Of a stretch of 37,596 nucleotides of DNA, positions 1-7,733 are shown piece after piece. Both the position numbers and the translations under genes were made by a program. Each line of letters opens with the position of its first letter. Position 1 is the stretch's first letter. The notes beneath the pieces were generated by a model that searched no databases, had not been told where the DNA came from, and worked only from the letters and a program-made list of their open reading frames with translations. The stretch covers positions 1-37,596 of IMG/VR virus record IMGVR_UViG_3300037493_005672; one strand, given 5' to 3'. This stretch comes from a virus.

Positions 1-508
1 TAATATCTGGATGTTCTAAAGGTAAGTACGGTGAGAATCTTCCTCTACGAGTTGACCCTTGTGAAATGTTATCGACAACACTCTGAAACAAGTTCATAAA
101 ATGAACTGAACCAGGTGCGTGTCCGTTGTCCGTAATTGTCGCGCCACGACCACGAATGTTACCAAAGTAACCTGAGGTACCACCACCCATCTTACTCATC
201 TGTCCGACCTCTGCCTGAGTGTATAAGATTGATTCAATGTTATCTCCGATGTTCGATCCGAAACAACTTACTGGTAATCCCCTTTTCTTACCGAAGTTTG
301 CCCAAACTGGTGACGATAAGGAATACCATCCTCTACCCATATAGTCATAGAATTTATCGGCGAATCCTTCGATCCCTAAGATTTTCTCTGCGTGGTCAGC
401 AATGACTCTAACTCTTTCGGTGGGGTTTTCACCCTCACTCAAATATCCACGACGAAGAAATACGATTGATTCTTCATTGATCCAATCGAATGGTTTTACA
501 TTTTCCAT
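1..508 (-). CDS. nrdA: Ribonucleoside-diphosphate reductase alpha subunit, N-terminal part (cut by window edge)
   Basis: The large catalytic subunit of class Ia ribonucleotide reductase reduces NDPs to dNDPs for phage DNA synthesis. About 169 codons are visible, from an ATG at 508 to the left edge, where the frame is still open. The peptide starts MENVKPFDWINEES and soon reaches catalytic-domain blocks: SSPVWANFG, PVSCFGSNIGD (the Cys of this block corresponds to the first redox Cys of NrdA) and KMGGGTSGYFG. There is no N-terminal ATP-cone; the protein begins directly in the barrel-adjacent region. It lies 17 bp downstream of nrdB, so the two are probably co-transcribed in the order nrdB-nrdA, the reverse of many hosts. 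The leader is A/T-rich with no Shine-Dalgarno. The family is certain; the missing C-terminus leaves the subclass details unchecked. Confidence 0.93.
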   Translation of the reverse strand, partial: MENVKPFDWINEESIVFLRRGYLSEGENPTERVRVIADHAEKILGIEGFADKFYDYMGRGWYSLSSPVWANFGKKRGLPVSCFGSNIGDNIESILYTQAEVGQMSKMGGGTSGYFGNIRGRGATITDNGHAPGSVHFMNLFQSVVDNISQGSTRRGRFSPYLPLEHPDI

Positions 509-525
509 GTTGTTTTTTTATAAAT

Positions 526-1806
526 TTAAAATAAGTCGTTGAGTGTAATTGATTTTTGTTTTTTACTGTAATTGATACTTCTTTTGTTAAAGAAATCAGT
601 GTGTTTTGTTGTGAGAATCTCATCATCAAACCACTCTGTAGTACTCAACACCTTTTTATCGATGTTGAATGCATTTTCGATACCAATAGAATTTAAAGAT
701 AAGTTGAATCTGTGTTTGATAAACTCTAAAGTTTCTTGTTTTGATAGAAAATCTAAATCCCCTTTTTCGAAGATCCAATTGATTACTTCAATTTCTGACT
801 CACAAGCTTCGTGGGTCGCATCGATTAGGTCTTCAACTAAATCTTTAGTCCACCAAGTTGGGTTTTCTTTTTTGATAAGGTTGACCAAATCAAATCCAAA
901 ACCTGCGTGGATGTTTTCTTCTTTAGAGGTTGCCTCCACAGCGTTACTAATACCTTTCAACATATTTTTATGTTTGTTAAATGACATAATAATTAGAAAT
1001 TGTGAAAACAAGGATACATTCTCGATAAACATAGAAAACAATATTACTGATTCAAAGTAATCTTGATTGTCAACTGACTTGGAACTCAAAATAGATTTTT
1101 CAAGATATTTGATTCTTCTTCTAATTGCAGGAACCTCCAATAGATTTTCGAATTCTTTGTTGAGTCCGAGCAATTGAATCAGGTGAGAATATGCGTCAGC
1201 ATGTCTTACTTCAGATTCCGCGAATGTTGCACCAACATTACCGATTTCAGGTTTTGGTAATCTTTTATAGATGTCACCCCAAAACGATTTTACCGCAATT
1301 TCGATTTGAGAGATCGCCAACATAGCACGTTGTAATGCTGTTTGTTCCTTTTCATCCAAATGTACCTTGAAGTCTTGAATGTCAGATGTGAAGTTGAATT
1401 CTGTATGTACCCAATATGAATGTCGGATAGCGTCAACATACTCCAATAGGTCAGGATACTCATAGGGTTTCAAATTTGTTCTTTTGGTAAAGATATTTGG
1501 TTGGTGTTTAGATCGGTAGATAATATATTCTTTTGCAACATCATTCAAACCATTATCCATAAGTTTGTTCTCCACCATATCGTGAATTTCATCTACGTGA
1601 GGTAGATGAAGTTTGTTTCCCCGAAACACACTTTTTTTGGTAAGACGAGCGATCTTCTCAGCCATCTCAACATCTACCCTACCTGCACTTTCCATTGCCT
1701 TTACGACCGCGTTTTTTATCTTATCGATTTCGAATGGGACTCGGTCACCACTTCTCTTAGTTACGAATCGTTGATCCGTTCCAATCATATCTATTAAATC
1801 ATTCAT
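526..1806 (-). CDS. nrdB: Ribonucleotide reductase beta subunit with N-terminal ATP-cone
   Basis: This is the radical-generating small subunit of class Ia RNR (426 aa, longer than the usual 320-390). Residues ~14-105 form an ATP-cone (VTKRSGDRVPFEIDKIKNAV, then a helical HLPHVDEIHDMVE segment), a regulatory domain normally found on NrdA. The ferritin-like domain follows. EVRHADAY (~199-206) supplies Glu and His metal ligands and a Tyr at the position of the E. coli radical Tyr122. EENIHAGF (~295-302) is the second ExxH. The radical Tyr is therefore kept. The ATP-cone probably lets dATP inhibit through NrdB, as described for Leeuwenhoekiella blandensis NrdB. It precedes nrdA directly and follows gp41 by 37 bp in the same operon. 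Confidence 0.95.
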   Translation of the reverse strand: MNDLIDMIGTDQRFVTKRSGDRVPFEIDKIKNAVVKAMESAGRVDVEMAEKIARLTKKSVFRGNKLHLPHVDEIHDMVENKLMDNGLNDVAKEYIIYRSKHQPNIFTKRTNLKPYEYPDLLEYVDAIRHSYWVHTEFNFTSDIQDFKVHLDEKEQTALQRAMLAISQIEIAVKSFWGDIYKRLPKPEIGNVGATFAESEVRHADAYSHLIQLLGLNKEFENLLEVPAIRRRIKYLEKSILSSKSVDNQDYFESVILFSMFIENVSLFSQFLIIMSFNKHKNMLKGISNAVEATSKEENIHAGFGFDLVNLIKKENPTWWTKDLVEDLIDATHEACESEIEVINWIFEKGDLDFLSKQETLEFIKHRFNLSLNSIGIENAFNIDKKVLSTTEWFDDEILTTKHTDFFNKRSINYSKKQKSITLNDLF

Positions 1807-1843
1807 TATCTATTCTTTTATTTTGTGTTTATAATTAACAAGA

Positions 1844-3223
1844 TTAAACCAAAGGTTTTTCTCTTTGTTGTCTTTTTTCCATAAGTTCCTTGATACGATC
1901 TCTTTTTTGATCATCTCTCTTTTCCTCGAATCCGAGGAAGGTTACAGAACTATCGGTATCGATTTGCAATAACTCATTATTGAATTTACAGTTTTCGAAA
2001 ATCACACCATCTTTACCAACTCGGGACTTGGTGATAGCAATTGTCGCCAAGTTCATTTCCTTTTGTTGAAGGGTCTTTGCTATGGAAATAATAACGTGAC
2101 CTACCTGAGCCTTCTTGATACTACCACCCATTTGGTCGTTGGTTACAACGTCAGATGATATTGAACTTCTGTTACCCTGCGTTGCCGTCCAACCGACAAC
2201 ACTTAACTCGTGACATAGAGCCTCGAATCCTCTCATTACAGAACCTTCGCTTTTCCATTCGTCACCCAAGTTTTTATCAGGAACAATACAGTCAATGTAA
2301 TCAACAAGAATCATATCGATCTTGTGACCATCGGCAATCATTTTACGGATCATATTCTTAATTTGAGTCATAGTATGAGTGTCTGATGCTAATTTTTTTA
2401 AATATAACCTGTTGGTCATTTCTTCCTTTACTTGACGAGCTTTTTCGAGAACTTCTTCACGATGAAAAGGCAACTCATCAGGTACAATACCCGTCCACAT
2501 GGTGAAGTGTTTTCTCTGAATAACTTTAGGGTTGTCTTCAAAAAACAATTGAAGAACATTATATCCGTGGTTAAAAGCACTATTAGCAATTTTTGATAAT
2601 ACAGTTGTCTTACCAACACCAGTTGGTGCCAGTATAACTCCGATTTCACCCTTAGCCAATCCACCTTTTAGTAACTTGTCGAGACCACTAATCCCCATCG
2701 GGATCGGGTGACGGAAGTCCTCATCGAGCACGTCATCCAAATTGGTGAACACATCTTCAACTTTGTTGTTGTTTTCTCCGATTTGAATGGCCGCCCTAAA
2801 AAGTTCTTCTAACTTCTCATAGTTTTCGAACTCACCACTATCAAGGATTTTTTGAGACCTGACAATAGCCTTTTGTAGTTCTTGTTGTTTACAAAACTTC
2901 AGAGCCTTGTCCTGAACAAAATCACCACCATCGATAGGAGAATCCTGAACTTGTTTGATTGTATCATTGAGAACCTTGAGCATTATCTCCTGTGGGAACT
3001 CACTTTTTACAACCTGATATAACGTCTCGAATGAAGGGGAACAATCGTATTTTACATAGTATTCTTTCAGTAACTGAATTATTGTTTTGAAGTATTTGTT
3101 CTCGAAATGTGAGGGTTCGATAACATCAATAATTGAATGCGCGAACTCCTTGTGTAAAATGATTTGATTTATTAGTTGTATTTGAAATGTGTTTCCGAGA
3201 TATTCGAAGTTCCTATTTGACAT
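1844..3223 (-). CDS. 41: Replicative DNA helicase, DnaB/T4 gp41-like
   Basis: This hexameric 5'-3' helicase unwinds the phage fork ahead of the polymerase; at 459 aa it is close to T4 gp41 (475 aa). An N-terminal helical domain (~1-150) contains the DnaB-N-like helices. The RecA-fold motor follows, with Walker A APTGVGKTT (~199-207), Walker B MILVDYIDC (~304-312) and a Gln-containing H3-type segment TQGNRSS. The C-terminal tail is basic and charged (EKRDDQKRDRIKELMEKRQ). A TATTTAT element lies 26 bp upstream of the ATG, and the leader has no Shine-Dalgarno. It sits between an unknown 149-aa gene and nrdB. Assignment to the family is secure; no primase (gp61) or loader (gp59) homologue is recognisable next to it. 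Confidence 0.92.
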   Translation of the reverse strand: MSNRNFEYLGNTFQIQLINQIILHKEFAHSIIDVIEPSHFENKYFKTIIQLLKEYYVKYDCSPSFETLYQVVKSEFPQEIMLKVLNDTIKQVQDSPIDGGDFVQDKALKFCKQQELQKAIVRSQKILDSGEFENYEKLEELFRAAIQIGENNNKVEDVFTNLDDVLDEDFRHPIPMGISGLDKLLKGGLAKGEIGVILAPTGVGKTTVLSKIANSAFNHGYNVLQLFFEDNPKVIQRKHFTMWTGIVPDELPFHREEVLEKARQVKEEMTNRLYLKKLASDTHTMTQIKNMIRKMIADGHKIDMILVDYIDCIVPDKNLGDEWKSEGSVMRGFEALCHELSVVGWTATQGNRSSISSDVVTNDQMGGSIKKAQVGHVIISIAKTLQQKEMNLATIAITKSRVGKDGVIFENCKFNNELLQIDTDSSVTFLGFEEKRDDQKRDRIKELMEKRQQREKPLV

Positions 3224-3249
3224 AATTTATTTTTCGTTTTCTGTAAAGA

Positions 3250-3256
3250 ATAAATA
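3250..3256 (-). promoter_or_regulatory. TATTTAT upstream element of the gp41-like helicase gene
   Basis: Sense-strand TATTTAT (followed by T) ends 26 bp before the helicase ATG. The same 7-mer recurs ahead of many starts in this window. This is the only replication gene carrying it; the others with it are mainly virion genes. Its role as a promoter is inferred from recurrence alone. Confidence 0.4.
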
Positions 3257-3259
3257 CAC

Positions 3260-3709
3260 TCAAGCGAGGGTATAATTCATATAGTTAGTAATAAAATTTT
3301 GAGCTGAAAATATGTCAGTTAAGTGTCGAAGTACGTTTTTTGCTTGCTGACGTATGTCTACGGTGTATCTTATCTTAGGTGGGAAAAGTTTTGCATCCAA
3401 GATCCTATGACAAATTGTCTGCTCCCCAATTCTCACATAAAAATTGAAATATTCTGTGTTGTTGGTATTGTCAGTGTCTAAAATTGTGGGATCTTCAGAA
3501 ATGTAAAATTGATTATCCATCATGTAGATAACTGTTTTCATTTTTTGGGTTTGCTCGAAAGCATCAACCAAATCCCTCATATAATCGTACAACTCAATAG
3601 AAGCACGAGCTTTGGGATTATAACCCCTTACATTAAAATACCTTTGGATTACAATGTTGTTATTCAAAGTGATGAGAAATTCCATCTTGACGATATCTTG
3701 TTCTTTCAT
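3260..3709 (-). CDS. Hypothetical protein between exonuclease and helicase genes
   Basis: I do not recognise this 149-aa protein. It reads as a mixed alpha/beta soluble protein with no signal peptide, membrane segment or cysteine cluster (one Cys, in GEQTICHR). The N-terminal half contains a strand-rich start (MEFLITLNNNIVIQRYFNVR) and a helix (ASIELYDYMRDLVDAFEQTQ). The C-terminus is helical and hydrophobic with many Tyr and Asn. It lies 5 bp after the exonuclease stop side and 36 bp upstream of the helicase gene in one operon, so a replication-accessory role (for example in the slot occupied by helicase loader or recombination mediator genes in other phages) is possible, but nothing in the sequence demonstrates it. 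It is shorter than T4 gp59 (217 aa). Confidence 0.75.
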   Translation of the reverse strand: MKEQDIVKMEFLITLNNNIVIQRYFNVRGYNPKARASIELYDYMRDLVDAFEQTQKMKTVIYMMDNQFYISEDPTILDTDNTNNTEYFNFYVRIGEQTICHRILDAKLFPPKIRYTVDIRQQAKNVLRHLTDIFSAQNFITNYMNYTLA

Positions 3710-3714
3710 AAAAA

Positions 3715-4719
3715 TTAGTTTGATTGTTTAAATTTTCTTTTTTCTTTTCTTGTTAGTTTCATAAATGGTTGGACAAAGTCTAAAAAGGCTTCGTCCGTTT
3801 TGGGAAGAAACTTAAAGAACCCATCATTAGTCATCATTCTGATAAGGTTCTTCGACCCCCTTCCCTCAGGGTCCATCGATTCTCGATAATAAAGTTCTAC
3901 TAGCTCCCTACTTTCTTCGGTAATCATCGGGTTGGATAGATCAACAATTTTGGTGTTGATCTCAAAAAATAGTTTTCCGAGTTCACCATTCTTTGATTTT
4001 CCCTTTGACAAATTATGTAGTGCTTTGTTGGTTTCATTACCTTGTATAAGTTGGTTGGTCTTCAACAAAATATCATCAACAGAAACGATGCTATCAAGTA
4101 CCTCGGGGAAAAACTTCAGAAAAGTTTTCTCTCCTAATCTTTCGATCCCATCGATGTTATCACTCTTGTCACCCATAATCACCTTGACAGTCAGAATGTT
4201 TTGGTGGGGGATTTTATTACCCATAATAGGTACTTTATCTCCCATCTTATACATCTCTTTGACCATGGGGGAGTAGATGGATGTTGTCGAGTCGATAAGC
4301 TGTAAGAGGTCTTTGTCTGCTGTGAAAACAACTTTGTCTTCATCGGTTGCCACCTGACAGTAATAAGCGATAAGATCATCGGATTCATTGCCATCGACAC
4401 GCAGTTGGCGTACGAAGCATTCCTCCAAATATTCTTTGACCCTTTGTTTCTGTATAAGATATGACTCGAATTTGAATTCGTTCATATCTTGTCTGCGATT
4501 TAGTTTGTAATTGGGATATATTTCACGTCGTTGACTTGAGTTGCCGTCACCGTCCCAAAAGACGATAATTTTGTCATAGTTGTATTCATCCAATTGTTTC
4601 CTGAGGGTATTGAGAAAGTGGAAGACCCCGCCGATGTGATGACCATCGACAAAGAATTCTCGCACTCCATGGAACCCGATCTTAAATAAGTTATCTCCAT
4701 CTACTAATAAAGTTTTCAA
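3715..4719 (-). CDS. rnh: 5'-3' exonuclease / RNase H, FEN-1 family (T4 Rnh-like)
   Basis: This structure-specific 5' nuclease removes RNA primers and flaps from lagging-strand fragments; at 334 aa it is near T4 RNase H (305 aa). Acidic active-site motifs of the FEN/PIN fold are visible: LVDGDNL (~5-11), FWDGDG (~54-59), VDGNESDDLIAYY (~108-120), TADKDLLQL and the helix-3-turn-helix block MGDKSDNIDGI. The basic tail KLTRKEKRKFKQSN fits DNA binding. The start is a TTG at 4719 (the codons read Met-Lys-Thr-Leu-Leu-Val-Asp); no in-frame ATG lies closer to the first motif. It sits 35 bp downstream of uvsX and 5 bp upstream of the next gene, so it is part of the replication operon. Confidence 0.9.
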   Translation of the reverse strand: MKTLLVDGDNLFKIGFHGVREFFVDGHHIGGVFHFLNTLRKQLDEYNYDKIIVFWDGDGNSSQRREIYPNYKLNRRQDMNEFKFESYLIQKQRVKEYLEECFVRQLRVDGNESDDLIAYYCQVATDEDKVVFTADKDLLQLIDSTTSIYSPMVKEMYKMGDKVPIMGNKIPHQNILTVKVIMGDKSDNIDGIERLGEKTFLKFFPEVLDSIVSVDDILLKTNQLIQGNETNKALHNLSKGKSKNGELGKLFFEINTKIVDLSNPMITEESRELVELYYRESMDPEGRGSKNLIRMMTNDGFFKFLPKTDEAFLDFVQPFMKLTRKEKRKFKQSN

Positions 4720-4754
4720 TCTTTATAATCTAATTGATTTGACAAATAGGGACA

Positions 4755-5768
4755 CTATCGAAGGATGTCAGGGTCTTTCTCATCGACAAGGGAAAAGTCC
4801 CCGTCTGATCCGATGATCTCCTTCCAGTAGTCAGAATGTTCTTTCTTGTACGCCTCGATCGATGCCTTTTCTTCTACGGTTTCCTTACCCGCCAAAAAAC
4901 CGTGGGGAGTGACAATAATCTTTCCATCTTCGTAACCCAATCCGTTGATGTGGTTTTTCATAACCGATATTTTAGAACGTGTTGCGAACTTCACGGTTCT
5001 TTTATCTTTCGTTGCAGTAATCTTCGTTGTGCCAGCACCTTTCTGATTTCCAAACAAAAATACCAATGAAGAATTCAACCAAACTGATTCACCACCTTTA
5101 GCTTTGATTTTCGGTTGACCAAAAGGATTGTCAGGTAATTCTACCCAAGGTTGATTCACAATCACGAGGGTGTTTTCAAACTTTGAGTCTGCTTTACGAG
5201 ACCCTGAAATTCTTTGATTGATACCCATACCGATTTTATCGGCTAAAGTTGCTGCGTTGTGCTGCTTACCACCTTTTCCCTCGTAAGTCATTTTCGAAGG
5301 AACTGAACCGATAGAATCCCATAGGAACAACAGATCGTATTCTAACTCTCCTTTTTCTTGAGCATCTAACAAATCATTGATGTATTGTGTTATCTGTTCG
5401 ATATAGTTAAAATTATTATTAAAGATAAAAAATCCGTCCCAATCGATTTCACCAGTTTCGGGATCTACCGCTTCTTGACATTCGAATCCCATCAACTGAG
5501 CGTGATCAAAACTCCATTTTTGTTCTGTAATAATAAATACAGGAAGAACGTTTTGCTTCTGAGCGCTCACCGCGGATTTGATAAGAGCGGTTGTCTTACC
5601 TGTATCACTATGTCCTAAGAACATATTGATGTGCCCAATTGCGGGACCCGGTAGTCCGACTGCTTCCAAGAATTCTTTTCCTAAATCAAAAAAACGTTGT
5701 GGTTTATATTTTGCCGAAGTTGAGAACTTCTTCTTTAGCGTTGTGAAATCAGTTTTTTTAAGTGCCAT
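4755..5768 (-). CDS. uvsX: RecA-like recombinase UvsX
   Basis: This ATP-dependent strand-exchange protein drives recombination-dependent replication and repair in T4-like phages. Its 337 aa is slightly short against T4 UvsX (391 aa). The core contains Walker A GHSDTGKTT (~52-60), a Walker B-like LLFLWDSIGSVPSK and RecA-type L1/L2-region segments (GKGGKQHNAATLADKIGMGI; KAKGGESVWLNSS). The C-terminus is acidic (SDGDFSLVDEKDPDILR), as in many RecA proteins. The gene follows gp32 with a terminator-like hairpin in between (5812-5857), so it is probably transcribed at a lower level than gp32. No sigma70-like promoter is evident directly ahead of it. The start is ATG with the A-rich leader AAGATAAAAAACATG and no Shine-Dalgarno. 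Confidence 0.93.
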   Translation of the reverse strand: MALKKTDFTTLKKKFSTSAKYKPQRFFDLGKEFLEAVGLPGPAIGHINMFLGHSDTGKTTALIKSAVSAQKQNVLPVFIITEQKWSFDHAQLMGFECQEAVDPETGEIDWDGFFIFNNNFNYIEQITQYINDLLDAQEKGELEYDLLFLWDSIGSVPSKMTYEGKGGKQHNAATLADKIGMGINQRISGSRKADSKFENTLVIVNQPWVELPDNPFGQPKIKAKGGESVWLNSSLVFLFGNQKGAGTTKITATKDKRTVKFATRSKISVMKNHINGLGYEDGKIIVTPHGFLAGKETVEEKASIEAYKKEHSDYWKEIIGSDGDFSLVDEKDPDILR

Positions 5769-5811
5769 GTTTTTTATCTTAGGATGTAATTATTTTATTA
5801 TTTTTTTGGTT

Positions 5812-5857
5812 AAAAAAAAGGACACTCTCACAGACAAAGAAGTCGGTAAGAATGTCC
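5812..5857 (-). terminator. Intrinsic terminator or attenuator between gp32 and uvsX
   Basis: On the minus strand GGACATTCT pairs with AGAGTGTCC (nine pairs, one G-U) across a loop of about 20 nt, and eight T follow at once. It lies 14 bp after the gp32 stop and 44 bp before the uvsX ATG, so it would limit read-through from the abundant gp32 message. Confidence 0.7.
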
Positions 5858-5871
5858 CGTTAGTTATTAGA

Positions 5872-6714
5872 TCAGAATGGTAGATCTTCATCAGGATCTG
5901 CTCCTGTTTGTGGATCCATAACATTAGATGACTTACCTCCACCCATAGATAAAAGTGCATCGTCTCCGTATACATACTTACCTGTTTCAGAGTTCCAACG
6001 TGGTTCTTCACCACGAGCAATTGCTTCCAAAAACTCTACGGGTTTTTTCGAATACACATCTTGCCAAGTCATCTCATCTGCCAACCACTCTTTCATAGTT
6101 GGTTCAATCGTGTGGAGAATTGATGGATCATCGTGCATGATGGTTTGAATTGCGGTGTAATCTTTTCCGCCAGGTGTTTTTTGTTTCACCAATTGGATGA
6201 TAAGATCACGACCTTTTTCAGGATCGGTAATATCACCTTTTTGTCTCCAAATTGGAATGATCTTATCGAGAATACCCTCGTTTTTGTAGTTGTGTTTGAA
6301 TCTCCAAAATTTAACACCCTCTTCTTCAGCGTCACGATCAACAACCTTTACAATGTAAAATTTACGTGACTTGTATTGACGGGCAAGTTCTTTATCAGAT
6401 TCTTTTCCCGTTGACATAAGTTCTTCGTGAACTTCATTCAAAGGTGATCTTTCGTTATCGTTCTTTCCTGGATCATAGAACTTCTGCCATTTACCTCCTA
6501 CTTGGAGTTCGTGGTAAAAAACTTCTACGAAGGGTGATGAACCATCTTTAGTTGGGAGAATTCGGACTCTTCTTTGACCTTGAGCCTGACCTTGCGGTAG
6601 AATACAAGCGAAGTATTTCTTCATTCTTTCTTCCTGAGACATTCGGTTAGAATTGTCGAAGGATTGGGTGTTTTTCTCGTACTGAGCGAGAACTGCGTCA
6701 AGTGGACTGGACAT
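5872..6714 (-). CDS. 32: Single-stranded DNA-binding protein, gp32-like
   Basis: This 280-aa protein (T4 gp32 is 301 aa) coats ssDNA at the fork and coordinates polymerase, helicase and UvsX. It has a basic N-terminal arm region, then an OB-fold-type core with aromatic and basic strands (QRRVRILPT, VFYHELQVGGKWQKFYDP, SRKFYIVKVVDRD, VKFWRFKHN). A Gly/Ser-rich linker leads to an acidic tail ending GADPDEDLPF, the typical protein-interaction tail of phage SSBs. Only one Cys (in KYFACILP) is present, so the His-Cys3 zinc site of T4 gp32 is absent. A sigma70-like promoter lies directly upstream, and terminator-like hairpins flank the gene, making it a probable monocistronic, highly expressed unit. 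Confidence 0.9.
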   Translation of the reverse strand: MSSPLDAVLAQYEKNTQSFDNSNRMSQEERMKKYFACILPQGQAQGQRRVRILPTKDGSSPFVEVFYHELQVGGKWQKFYDPGKNDNERSPLNEVHEELMSTGKESDKELARQYKSRKFYIVKVVDRDAEEEGVKFWRFKHNYKNEGILDKIIPIWRQKGDITDPEKGRDLIIQLVKQKTPGGKDYTAIQTIMHDDPSILHTIEPTMKEWLADEMTWQDVYSKKPVEFLEAIARGEEPRWNSETGKYVYGDDALLSMGGGKSSNVMDPQTGADPDEDLPF

Positions 6715-6747
6715 ATTTGTAAAAAAATTTAATTATTAGATATAGGA

Positions 6748-6776
6748 ATTATATGCGAAATTTATTGTTAAGTCAA
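6748..6776 (-). promoter_or_regulatory. Sigma70-like promoter of gp32
   Basis: On the minus strand TTGACT and TATAAT are separated by exactly 17 bp. The -10 ends about 33 bp before the gp32 ATG. It sits just after a terminator, in an otherwise gene-free interval, which strengthens the call. Confidence 0.75.
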
Positions 6777-6790
6777 ATTGTTCACCAAAT

Positions 6791-6815
6791 AAAAAAGGAT
6801 CACAACGTGACCCTT
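6791..6815 (-). terminator. Intrinsic terminator ending the tail-block transcript
   Basis: On the minus strand AAGGGTCAC pairs with GTGATCCTT around a 3-nt GTT loop, followed by a T-run. One pair is G-U only when transcribed from the minus strand (the other strand would have an A-C mismatch), which fixes the direction. It lies 26 bp past the stop of the gene at 6842. Confidence 0.8.
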
Positions 6816-6841
6816 ATAATATAATAAAATATTTTCATTTA

Positions 6842-7483
6842 TCAACGCATACCGAACCTATTATCTGTAGGTTCAGGAACTCGTGAATTAAAGGACTTCT
6901 TAATATCACTCGGAACAATTTGTTCTACTTCATCAGATGTGAGGACATATTCGTTCTTTCCTGACTTTTCCATGTCTTGTTGTTTGTCATCAAAAAAATC
7001 GGTCAACTTTTGATGGAATGGACCTGAGTCTAAACTACGAAGTTCTAATTTTTCTTGCGGTGACTTAGGTCTGTATTTCTCAATCTTTTCTTCAATGTCA
7101 TTTAGTTTTGTAACTAAATTTTCCATTTCCGATAATTTACCTTGAAGTCCTTCGAGTTGTTTGAACATCATATCGAAATATTCGGTCTGCTTAGATTCCA
7201 TACCTTTTTGTGAGTTGACCAAATCGGTAATGTCTAACTCTTCAGATCCTCCTTGTGTTTCTGTTTCCTGATTGTTATCACCAATTTTTTCGACCTCAGT
7301 ATCTTGGGACACATCGATTACCTCAGGTTTAGGAGTCTCAGCGGGTTCTAACATCGGATCCTCAGTTGGAATCTCGGTGTCCATCGTTTGATCTTGAGCA
7401 TCAACAGCTTCCTGCTCTGTAATATATTTATTGATTGAGTTGTGTCTTTTCAACTCCTCTAAAATTGTTTTGTCAATTTTCAT
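6842..7483 (-). CDS. Hypothetical acidic coiled-coil protein, possible virion or core protein
   Basis: This 213-aa protein is unrecognised. A short basic/hydrophobic N-terminus (MKIDKTILEELKRHNSINK) ends in YITEQ. Next comes a long acidic, low-complexity stretch rich in Glu, Thr, Pro and Asp (~25-90), then a heptad-rich coiled coil (~95-145, FKQLEGLQGKLSEMENLVTK and following), then a more structured C-terminus with GKNEYVLTSDEVE. The ITE-Q junction matches the (L/I)-x-E consensus cut by T4-type prohead protease gp21, and together with the acidic body this is reminiscent of capsid-targeted internal or scaffold proteins; that reading is inference. It is the last gene of the tail block, 3 bp after the 74-aa gene, and is followed by an intrinsic terminator. 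Confidence 0.75.
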   Translation of the reverse strand: MKIDKTILEELKRHNSINKYITEQEAVDAQDQTMDTEIPTEDPMLEPAETPKPEVIDVSQDTEVEKIGDNNQETETQGGSEELDITDLVNSQKGMESKQTEYFDMMFKQLEGLQGKLSEMENLVTKLNDIEEKIEKYRPKSPQEKLELRSLDSGPFHQKLTDFFDDKQQDMEKSGKNEYVLTSDEVEQIVPSDIKKSFNSRVPEPTDNRFGMR

Positions 7484-7486
7484 GTC

Positions 7487-7711
7487 TTATCCGTTTAATA
7501 ATTGTTTAACACCTTGTTGAGTCTCTACTCGTACTTTTCTATTTGTTCTGATAGTATTATCAACTCTTTCAATCAATCCATCACGATCCCTTACAGTATA
7601 ACAATCCCCTGTGTCTAAATCACAGACCTCGGTGTAACCGTTGTTAGAAGTTTTTTCACTATATCTTGAGTTTTTACCAAGATACATATCCAAGTTATCT
7701 TTAATATTCAT
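7487..7711 (-). CDS. Small hypothetical protein (74 aa)
   Basis: This is a short, hydrophilic, charged protein that I do not recognise. It contains VCDLDTGDCYTVRDRDG, a Cys pair separated by six residues within a probable beta-hairpin, followed by a basic segment (RTNRKVRVETQQGVKQL). It has no signal peptide or membrane segment. The ATG has a TATTTAT element 12 bp upstream, and the gene is followed after 3 bp by the 213-aa coiled-coil gene, so the two probably form a transcription unit distal to the giant baseplate gene, whose stop lies 22 bp before this start. Coding status rests on spacing, the upstream element and the intact frame. Confidence 0.65.
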   Translation of the reverse strand: MNIKDNLDMYLGKNSRYSEKTSNNGYTEVCDLDTGDCYTVRDRDGLIERVDNTIRTNRKVRVETQQGVKQLLNG

Positions 7712-7723
7712 AATATTTTCTCT

Positions 7724-7730
7724 ATAAATA
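7724..7730 (-). promoter_or_regulatory. TATTTAT upstream element of the 74-aa gene
   Basis: Sense-strand GATATTTATAG; the 7-mer ends 12 bp before the ATG at 7711, in the 22-bp gap after the giant baseplate gene. Confidence 0.45.
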
Positions 7731-7733
7731 TCA

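Noticed and set aside
136-405. Plus-strand 89-codon ORF at the left edge
   Set aside because: The minus strand here encodes conserved NrdA blocks (PVSCFGSNIGD); the plus-strand reading is a shadow.
572-1060. Plus-strand ORF of 162 codons antisense to nrdB
   Set aside because: It is a shadow of the well-supported nrdB frame, with Ser/Leu/Ile-rich composition and no motif.
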